Assembly: GCF_029871235.1 (NCBI RefSeq)
Contig: NZ_SSOM01000082.1
Coordinates: 95,054 to 159,053, forward strand
Direction of reading: 5' to 3'
Length of the DNA: 64,000 bases
From: Pseudomonas sp. BN411
GTDB lineage: Bacteria; Pseudomonadota; Gammaproteobacteria; Pseudomonadales; Pseudomonadaceae
How positions within the stretch are numbered: the first letter of the stretch is position 1; each line of letters starts with the position of its first letter. This document shows positions 58,601 through 64,000 of the stretch, piece by piece. The position numbers and the translations under genes are program-made. A model generated the notes under the pieces. That model saw only the letters and a list, made by a program, of their open reading frames with translations, did not search any database and had not been told where the DNA came from.

Positions 58601-59134
58601 GGTACCGAAGAGGATGGTGAACAGGGCCAGCACCAGGGACACGATCAGCGCCGTGTCCTGGGCGCGGGTGCCGGAGGCTTCGGGGCTCGGACCGATCAGC
58701 AGGTTTACCCCGAGGACGATGCCCTTGAGCTGCAGGGCGATGTAGGGCAGCACACTGACCAGGCAGATCAGCGCCACCACCACCGCCAGGGCCTGGGACT
58801 TGCCATAGCGGGCGGCGATGAAGTCGGCGATGGAGGTGATGTTCTCCTGCTTGCTGATAAGCACCATCTTCTGCACCACCCAGGGCGCCAGCAGCAGCAG
58901 GAGCACGGGGCCGAGGTAGATGGGCAGGAAGTTCCAGACCTGCCCGGCGGCCTGGCCGACGGCGCCGAAGAAGGTCCAGCTGGTGCAGTAGACCGCCAGC
59001 GACAGGCTGTAGACCCAGGCGCGCATGCGCGGGGACAGCGGCGTACTGCGGCGGTCGCCGTAGAAGGCTATGGCGAAGAGAACGGCCATATAGAGGAAGG
59101 CGACCGTGGCGATCAGCCCGCTGGACAGCGACAT
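55655..59134 (-). CDS. Hybrid histidine kinase with SLC5 transporter-type sensor and receiver domain (CbrA-like family)
   Basis: 1159 aa. An N-terminal SLC5/sodium-solute-symporter-like membrane domain of about 480 residues, a linker (STAC-like), a PAS domain around residues 640-740 (ISVVDQSLRLVAWNRRYLEL), a coiled coil, HisKA (FLAAVSHDLMQPLNAARLF, phospho-His), HATPase (DRGPGIP, GLGLGLAIADGL), and a C-terminal receiver with phospho-acceptor Asp in LALVDYHLDEG. It resembles CbrA but, unlike it, carries a receiver domain. Probably senses a transported nutrient. No partner response regulator is in the window. Confidence 0.92.
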   Translation of the reverse strand: MSLSSGLIATVAFLYMAVLFAIAFYGDRRSTPLSPRMRAWVYSLSLAVYCTSWTFFGAVGQAAGQVWNFLPIYLGPVLLLLLAPWVVQKMVLISKQENITSIADFIAARYGKSQALAVVVALICLVSVLPYIALQLKGIVLGVNLLIGPSPEASGTRAQDTALIVSLVLALFTILFGTRNLDATEHHRGMVLAIAFESLVKLLAFLAVGAYVTFGLFDGFDDLFERARSAPQLDHYWSQPVDWSSLLVQTGLAMLAIICLPRQFHVTVVENIEPRDLRQARWVFPIYLALAALFVVPIALAGQMLLPGGVIPDSFVISLPLAEAHPALALLAFIGGASAATGMVIVEAVALSTMVSNDMLLPWLLRRQNAERPFEVFRHWMLSVRRVSIVVIILLGYVSYRLLGSTASLATIGQIAFASIAQLGPAMIGALFWKQANRRGVFAGLAAGAALWAYTLVLPVMARGLGWPLENFPGLAWMMANPLDLPIEPLTQGVVLSLAGNWLLFAWVSVFSRTRVSEHWQASRFIGQQVSARASSRTLLAVQVDDLLMLASRFVGEERARQSFIRFAYRLGISFNPTQNANQDWITHTERLLAGVLGASSARAVVKAAIEGREMQVEDVVRIADEASEVLQFNRALLQGAIENITQGISVVDQSLRLVAWNRRYLELFDYPDGLISVGRPIADIIRYNAERGLCGPGEVESHVARRLFWMRQGTPHTSERLFPNGRVIELIGNPMPGGGFVMSFTDITAYRQAERGLKDANEGLEQRVTERTQELSKLNQALTEAKGTAEAANQSKTRFLAAVSHDLMQPLNAARLFSAALGHQQDALPREARELVNHLDSSLRSAEDLITDLLDISRLESGRVTPDRNAFPLASLFDTLGAEFKVLAQEQGMDFRLRGSKLRVESDMKLLRRVLQNFLTNAFRYAKGRVLLGVRRDGDNLRLEVWDRGPGIPEDKRKVIFEEFKRLDSHQTRAEKGLGLGLAIADGLCRVLGHKLEVRSWPGKGSVFSVTVPMARAQQPSPVIQKQAEANGQALNGTQVLCIDNEDSILTGMHSLLSRWGCQVWTARNRLECEHLLAEEVRPQLALVDYHLDEGETGTELMAWLRTRLGEPLPGVVISADGRAELVAEVHAAGLDYLAKPVKPAALRALISRHVNLR

Positions 59135-59224
59135 TGCGACTCCGGTTGGTACGGTGGCGGGGGAGGCCCGCGAGAATTCGGCTTCCAGCAGTTTCGCACC
59201 AAAGCCGGCAATTCGTCAGGCCGC

Positions 59225-59268
59225 TGCGACCAAGGTCGCAGGCGCTATTGAGCCCCCGCACGGGGGCT
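59225..59268. promoter_or_regulatory. Two dyads upstream of the kinase
   Basis: TGCGACC-AA-GGTCGCA (59225-59240) and agcccccg-ca-cgggggct (59251-59268), both perfect. They lie 91-134 bp before the kinase start in the 251-bp divergent region. The first looks like a dimer-binding site, the second like a hairpin. Confidence 0.45.
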
Positions 59269-59385
59269 GCTAGCGTGCTGGTTCACCCGCGCTTTTCCGT
59301 TTTTCCCGCGCGGGCACCTGCACGGCACTTCCGCTTGGCGCGACGTACTCATCCGGCAGGGTCCTTTCGCCTGAGGAGGGCGCAG

Positions 59386-59955
59386 ATGTTCAATCCACAA
59401 CCAGTCACCCTGCAGCGCGGCGCATTGCGCCTCGAACCGCTGGTGGAGGCCGATATCCCGGCGCTGGTGACCCTGGCCGAAGCCAACCGCGATGTCCTGG
59501 TCTACATGAACGGTCCGCTGCGACCCGACTGGTATCGCCAGGCCCTGGCCGCCCAGCGGGAAGGTCGGGCAGTGGTCTTCGCCATCCGCCTGGGCGACAA
59601 CCTGGTGGGTACCACGCGCTTCGCCGATTTCATCCCCAACCTGCCGGCCGCCGAGATCGGCTGGACCTGGCTGGCCGCCGGCGAGCATGGCAGTGGCCTG
59701 AATGCCTCGATCAAGTACCTGATGCTGCGTCACGCCTTTGAAGAGTGGCAGCTGGTGCGGGTGCAACTGAAGACGGCCGCCAGCAATCTGCGCTCCCAGC
59801 GTGCCATCGAGAAACTGGGCGCCCAGCGCGAGGGCGTGCTGCGCAACCATCGCCGCTTGGCCGAGGGCCGCCTCGACGACAGCGTGCTCTACAGCATCAC
59901 CGACCACGACTGGCCGGACGTGAAGCAACGCCTGGAGGCGCTGTTCAGCGCGTAA
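59386..59955 (+). CDS. GNAT acetyltransferase, RimJ/RimL-like
   Basis: 189 aa. RimJ/RimL-type layout: LRLEPLVEADIPALVTLAEA, a strand with TTRFADFI, GWTWLAAGEHGSGLN (acetyl-CoA loop), and RSQRAIEKLGAQREGVLRNH. Acetylates a protein N-terminus or small amine; substrate unknown. Start at 59386 after gaggaggg. Its TAA overlaps the ATG of the AraC-type gene, so they are coupled. Confidence 0.9.
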   Translation: MFNPQPVTLQRGALRLEPLVEADIPALVTLAEANRDVLVYMNGPLRPDWYRQALAAQREGRAVVFAIRLGDNLVGTTRFADFIPNLPAAEIGWTWLAAGEHGSGLNASIKYLMLRHAFEEWQLVRVQLKTAASNLRSQRAIEKLGAQREGVLRNHRRLAEGRLDDSVLYSITDHDWPDVKQRLEALFSA

Positions 59956-60800
59956 TGGATATGGCGAGCGGCGAAACGACACGGTTCTGGCAAGCCAGCG
60001 AGTTAGGCGGGGTGGAGCTGCTCCATGCCCGCTACATTGAGCAGCGTTTCGCTCCCCATGTGCATGAAGGCTATGTGTTCACCGTGATCGAGTCCGGTGC
60101 GCAGCGCTTCCGTCACCGTGGCAGCGACCATCTGGCGCCGGTCGGCAGCATGGTGCTGATCAATCCCGATGAGTTGCACACCGGTTCCAAGGCCCATGAG
60201 CAGGGCTGGCGCTACCGGGGCTTCTATCCGGACCTTGAACGGGTGACGGATGTGCTGGAGGAACTGGATATCCGGATGAACGGCCTGCCGGGGTTTGCCG
60301 ATAGCGTTATCCAGGACCCGGAGGTAGCGGCAACCTTCATTCGGCTGCACCAATTGCTGGAGGACAGCACTCCCGCGCTTCAGGTACAGACGGCCTGGCG
60401 CGAGGCGATTCTATTGCTGTTCCGACGCCATGCGCGTGTCGCCGTGCCCCGCGGCGCCGGGATCGAGCCACGGGCCGTGGCGCTGGCGCGGGATATTCTG
60501 TCTGCGCGCCTGGCCGAGCCGCCGTCTCTCGAAGACCTGGCCACCGAAGTGGGGCTCTCGCCCTTCCATTTCGCCCGCACTTTCCGCCGCGCCACCGGGA
60601 TGCCGCCCCATGCCTGGCTCAAGCAGCAGCGCCTGGACCAGGCCCGCGCCCTGCTCAAGGCCGGCTGCGCACCGGCCGGCGTTGCTGCGCAGCTGGGGTT
60701 TGCCGACCAGAGCCACCTGACCCGTCAGTTCAAACAGGCCTATGGCGTTGGGCCGGGTGAATATCGCAACGCCTGCGCAAGATCGTTCAAGACCCATTGA
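59955..60800 (+). CDS. AraC-family regulator (with cupin sensor), next to azlCD
   Basis: 281 aa. Cupin-like N-terminal domain (APHVHEGYVFTVIESGAQRF), C-terminal AraC helix-turn-helix pair (SLEDLATEVGLSPFHFARTF and AGVAAQLGFADQSHLTRQF). Start ATG overlaps the GNAT stop (TAATG). Placed directly upstream of azlC and azlD, so control of that exporter is likely (position only). Confidence 0.9.
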   Translation: MDMASGETTRFWQASELGGVELLHARYIEQRFAPHVHEGYVFTVIESGAQRFRHRGSDHLAPVGSMVLINPDELHTGSKAHEQGWRYRGFYPDLERVTDVLEELDIRMNGLPGFADSVIQDPEVAATFIRLHQLLEDSTPALQVQTAWREAILLLFRRHARVAVPRGAGIEPRAVALARDILSARLAEPPSLEDLATEVGLSPFHFARTFRRATGMPPHAWLKQQRLDQARALLKAGCAPAGVAAQLGFADQSHLTRQFKQAYGVGPGEYRNACARSFKTH

Positions 60801-60836
60801 TGGCTGTCCGCTAGCCTTCCGGGACAAGGAGGCCCC

Positions 60837-61568
60837 ATGTCCCGTATCACTGAGTTCATCCACGGCGCCCGAGACATCGTCCCGATGATCGTCGGCGCCA
60901 TTCCGTTCGGCATCATCTTCGGCACCCTCGCGGCCGGGGCCGGACTGTCCGCCTGGCAGACCCTCGGCATGTCGCTGCTGGTGTTCGCCGGCTCGTCCCA
61001 GTTCATCGCCATTACCCTGCTCAGCGGCGGCGCCGGGGCAGCGGTGGTGCTGCTGACCACCTTCGTGGTCAACCTGCGCCATGCCCTCTACAGCGCCACC
61101 CTGCAGCCCTTCGTGCGTCACCTGCCGACCCGATGGCGGATGCCGCTGGCGTTCTGGCTGACCGACGAAGCCTTTGCCGTGGTCCAGCATCGCTACGCCG
61201 AAAAGGACGATTCGCCGCACAAGCACTGGTACTTCTTCGGCGCCGCCCTGGCCATGTACCTGAACTGGCAGCTCTGCACCCTGATGGGCGTGCTCTTCGG
61301 CCAGGCGGTGCCCAACCTGGCAGCCTGGGGCCTGGACTTCGCCATGCTCGCCACCTTCATCGGCATCGTGGTGCCCATGTTGCGCAACAAGCCGCAGGTA
61401 GCCGCCGCGCTGGTGGCTGGCGCCGTGGCGTTGGCTTGCCAGGGCCTGCCGTACAAGCTGGGCCTGATGGCGGCAGCCCTCTGCGGCATCGCCGTCGGGG
61501 TGGTGCTGGAACGTCGTTATCGCCTCGATCTGATCCGGGAGGACATCTCGTGCAAACCTGGAGCCTGA
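60837..61568 (+). CDS. azlC: AzlC, branched-chain amino-acid exporter large subunit
   Basis: 243 aa with about seven hydrophobic segments. AzlC-type motifs near the start: [20 protein letters not shown] and [26 protein letters not shown] follows. Works with AzlD as an exporter of branched-chain or related amino acids. Starts after aaggaggc. It overlaps azlD by 19 bp. Confidence 0.93.
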   Translation: MSRITEFIHGARDIVPMIVGAIPFGIIFGTLAAGAGLSAWQTLGMSLLVFAGSSQFIAITLLSGGAGAAVVLLTTFVVNLRHALYSATLQPFVRHLPTRWRMPLAFWLTDEAFAVVQHRYAEKDDSPHKHWYFFGAALAMYLNWQLCTLMGVLFGQAVPNLAAWGLDFAMLATFIGIVVPMLRNKPQVAAALVAGAVALACQGLPYKLGLMAAALCGIAVGVVLERRYRLDLIREDISCKPGA

Positions 61569-61879
61569 TCCTCGGTATGGCGGCCATTACCTTCGCCATC
61601 CGCTACAGCCTGTTCGCCTGGCCCAACCTGAGCTTCCCACCGGTGGTGCGCCAGGGCCTGCACTACGTGCCGACCGCCGTGCTCACTGCCATCGTAGTGC
61701 CGGGAATGTTGATGCCCGATGGCCAGAACCTGCATCTGGCGCTGGATAACGCCTACCTGCTGGCGGGCCTTGGCGCCATCCTGATCGCGGCCCTGAGCCG
61801 CCACCTGCTGGCGACCATCCTCGGTGGCCTGGTGCTGTTCTTCCTGCTGCGCTGGGCGCTGGGGCAGCTGCCGATCTGA
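61550..61879 (+). CDS. azlD: AzlD, branched-chain amino-acid exporter small subunit
   Basis: 109 aa, GTG start at 61550 behind gggagga, inside the end of azlC. Begins [20 protein letters not shown] with three to four membrane helices ([20 protein letters not shown]). Typical AzlD size and position. Forms the complex with AzlC. Confidence 0.9.
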   Translation: MQTWSLILGMAAITFAIRYSLFAWPNLSFPPVVRQGLHYVPTAVLTAIVVPGMLMPDGQNLHLALDNAYLLAGLGAILIAALSRHLLATILGGLVLFFLLRWALGQLPI

Positions 61880-61895
61880 ATCGGGGAACTGGCCT

Positions 61896-61991
61896 GTAGG
61901 GGCGATTTCAATCGCCAAGCGGACCGCAGGTTCGCCCGTCGATTCTGCTGGGGGCAGCTTCGCCGCCCTTGGCGAATGAATTCGCCCCCAC
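61896..61991. repeat. Inverted repeat (gaattcgcccccac family) after azlD
   Basis: gtaggggcgatttcaatcgc on the left and gcgaatgaattcgcccccac on the right, with gcttcgccgc inside. The rest of 61880-62160 holds no gene. Confidence 0.8.
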
Positions 61992-62160
61992 AGGGAACGC
62001 TTCGCGAGCAGAGCTCGCTCCTACGATCCAGGTCTGCGAATTCGCACAAACATCTTTCCTGTGAGTGTGGCTTTCGGCCATTGTCCTGCTGTCCAATCAG
62101 CGACGTGCGGATTCAGTCGCATGGGGCTACTCCACTGCCAACCACCAGGTACCAAGGAAG

Positions 62161-64000
62161 ATGAGCCAACACTCGCAATTCGCCCTGCTGGGCACGCGGC
62201 GGTTCCTGCCGTTCTTCGTGACCCAGTTGCTCGGCGCGTTCAACGACAACATCTTCAAGCAGTCGCTGATCCTCGCCATCCTCTACAAGCTCGCCATCTC
62301 TGGCGACAAGAGCATCTTCACCAACCTCTGCGCGCTGCTGTTCATCCTGCCGTTCTTCCTGTTTTCCGCCCTGGGCGGACAGTTCGGCGAGAAGTTCGCC
62401 AAGGACGCACTGATCCGCGCGATCAAGCTGGCTGAGGTGGCCATCATGGCGGTGGGGGCGCTGGGTTTCTTCTTCGACAGCCTGCCGCTGCTGTTCCTGG
62501 CGCTGTTCGCCATGGGCACACATTCGGCGCTGTTCGGCCCGGTGAAGTATTCGATCCTGCCGCAGGTGCTGCGGGAGGATGAGCTGGTGGGGGGCAACGC
62601 CCTGGTGGAGATGGGCACCTTCCTGGCCATCCTCGCCGGCACCATCAGCGCCGGCGTCATGATGTCCGTCGAGCGCTACGAGCCGGTGGTGGCTTGTGCC
62701 ATCGTCTTCACCGCGAGCCTGGGTTACCTCGCCAGCCGCGGCATCCCCCGTGCGGCTGCCGCGCTGCCGGAGCTGAAACTGGACTGGAACATCTTCCGCC
62801 AGTCCTGGCAGATCATGCGCCTGGGGCTGGGCCAGCGTCCGTCGGTGTCGCGCTCGTTGGTGGGTAACTCCTGGTTCTGGTTCCTCGGCGCGGTGTACCT
62901 GACGCAGATCCCGGCCTACTCCAAGGAACTACTGCATGGCGACGAGAGCGTGGTGACCCTGATCCTCACCGTGTTCTCGGTGGGGATCGCCATGGGTTCG
63001 ATGCTCTGCGAACGCCTCTCGGGCGGCAAGGTAGAGATCGGCCTGGTTCCCTTCGGCTCCATCGGCCTGACGCTGTTCGGCCTGCTGCTCTGGTGGCATT
63101 CCGGCGAGTTCCCGCTGGGTGCTATACCTCATGACTGGCTGGCGCTGCTGGGCCACGGCCAGGCCTGGCTGATCCTCGCCGACATCCTCGGCATCGGCCT
63201 GTTCGGCGGCTTCTACATCGTGCCGCTGTACGCGCTGATCCAGTCGCGCACGGCCGAGAACGAGCGGGCCCGGGTGATCGCCGCGAACAACATCCTCAAT
63301 GCCTTGTTCATGGTGGTTTCGGCCGTCGCCTCGATCCTTTTCCTCAGCGTCGCCGGGCTGTCGATTCCCGAGTTGTTCCTGGTGGTGTCGCTGATGAACA
63401 TCGCGGTGAACAGCTACATCTTCAAGATCGTTCCCGAGTTCACCATGCGCTTCCTGGTCTGGCTGCTGGGCCATTCCATGTACCGCGTGGAGCACAAGGG
63501 CCTGGAAGCGATTCCCGAGGAAGGGCCGGCGGTTCTGGTGTGCAACCACGTGTCCTTCGTCGATGCACTACTGATTGGTGGTGCGGTGCGGCGGCCGGTG
63601 CGCTTCGTCATGTACTACAAGATCTACCAGCTGCCGGTCTTGAACTTCATCTTCCGTACTGCCGGGACCGTGCCTATCGCCGCGCGCCACGAGGACTTGC
63701 TGGTGTATGACGCGGCTTTCAAGAAGATCGCCGAGTACCTGCGCAACGGCGAAGTGGTGTGCATCTTCCCCGAGGGCAAGCTGACCGGCGACGGCGAACT
63801 GAACGAGTTCAAGAATGGCATCGAGCGCATCCTCGAGGAAAACCCGGTGCCGGTGATTCCCATGGCCTTGCAGGGGCTCTGGGGCAGCTTCTTCAGCCGC
63901 GATCCGGCTAAGGGCTTCTTCAGGCGATTCTGGTCGCACATCCGCCTTGTGGCCGGTGCGCCCGTGTCACCGGAAATGGCTGATCGGCAGACCCTGCAAT
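62161..64000 (+). CDS. Lysophospholipid transporter LplT fused to acyltransferase (Aas-like), partial
   Basis: Begins at 62161 (MSQHSQFALLGTRRFLPFFV) and continues past the right edge, at least 613 codons. An N-terminal MFS/LplT-like membrane domain (TQLLGAFNDNIFKQSLILAI, about residues 1-430) is followed by a PlsC-type acyltransferase with H463 and D468 (NHVSFVD) and a FPEGKLTGDGE motif. Known Aas-type fusions re-acylate 2-acyl-lysophospholipids; a C-terminal AMP-binding acyl-ACP synthetase domain may follow beyond the window. The ATG follows an aaggaag site. Confidence 0.92.
   Translation, partial: MSQHSQFALLGTRRFLPFFVTQLLGAFNDNIFKQSLILAILYKLAISGDKSIFTNLCALLFILPFFLFSALGGQFGEKFAKDALIRAIKLAEVAIMAVGALGFFFDSLPLLFLALFAMGTHSALFGPVKYSILPQVLREDELVGGNALVEMGTFLAILAGTISAGVMMSVERYEPVVACAIVFTASLGYLASRGIPRAAAALPELKLDWNIFRQSWQIMRLGLGQRPSVSRSLVGNSWFWFLGAVYLTQIPAYSKELLHGDESVVTLILTVFSVGIAMGSMLCERLSGGKVEIGLVPFGSIGLTLFGLLLWWHSGEFPLGAIPHDWLALLGHGQAWLILADILGIGLFGGFYIVPLYALIQSRTAENERARVIAANNILNALFMVVSAVASILFLSVAGLSIPELFLVVSLMNIAVNSYIFKIVPEFTMRFLVWLLGHSMYRVEHKGLEAIPEEGPAVLVCNHVSFVDALLIGGAVRRPVRFVMYYKIYQLPVLNFIFRTAGTVPIAARHEDLLVYDAAFKKIAEYLRNGEVVCIFPEGKLTGDGELNEFKNGIERILEENPVPVIPMALQGLWGSFFSRDPAKGFFRRFWSHIRLVAGAPVSPEMADRQTLQ

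Overview
The window is GC-rich chromosomal DNA from a Pseudomonas-type gammaproteobacterium. The evidence is an MvaT-type H-NS protein, convergent sbcB and mvaT with purU beside them, a PctA/B-like amino-acid chemoreceptor, CcoG, a LysR-lysA pair, and several families of dispersed Pseudomonas-style intergenic hairpin repeats. Genes are dense and organised in overlapping operons. No tRNA, rRNA, CRISPR array, transposase or phage gene was seen.

Layout. 0.36-7.2 kb: a leftward six-gene operon (RDD protein, SpoIIM-like protein, DUF4129, DUF4350, MoxR ATPase, DUF58), mostly linked by stop/start overlaps. 7.5-21.2 kb: housekeeping genes (sbcB, mvaT, purU, CBS protein, a 57-aa protein, chemoreceptor with a FliA-like promoter, YjgR ATPase, phosphate transporter, MocR-type regulator, ccoG, NUDIX hydrolase).

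21.7-45 kb: a catabolic island that looks built for a steroid or similar polycyclic isoprenoid. It encodes a LuxR-type regulator, a KshA-like Rieske oxygenase, a KstD-like flavoprotein, an OYE-family reductase, eight short-chain dehydrogenases plus one NAD-epimerase-like protein, an HSL-type esterase, two ketosteroid-isomerase-fold (SnoaL/NTF2) proteins, Dabb-type small barrels, a diverged RibBA-like protein, and an envelope module (DUF1302 barrel, DUF1329 periplasmic protein, secreted SurE-like protein). A 16-bp palindrome close to TCGTCCGATCGGACGA recurs in front of its transcription units, usually 60-75 bp before start codons. Eight of its genes carry an exact AAnAAnAA (Crc/Hfq 'CA') motif at the translation start. 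Together these suggest one regulon, locally activated (probably by the LuxR protein) and subject to catabolite repression. Ring-cleavage, thiolase and acyl-CoA dehydrogenase genes and an oxygenase reductase are absent, so the island would carry out only part of a pathway.

45-64 kb: a GlxA-type regulator, thioesterase, DUF488 protein, PbpG endopeptidase, LysR-lysA, ZapE, a secreted HbpS/GlcG-like protein divergent from an acyl-CoA ligase, a Crp-like regulator, a large transporter-fused hybrid histidine kinase, a GNAT/AraC/AzlC/AzlD set, and an LplT/Aas-like transporter-acyltransferase fusion that runs off the right edge.
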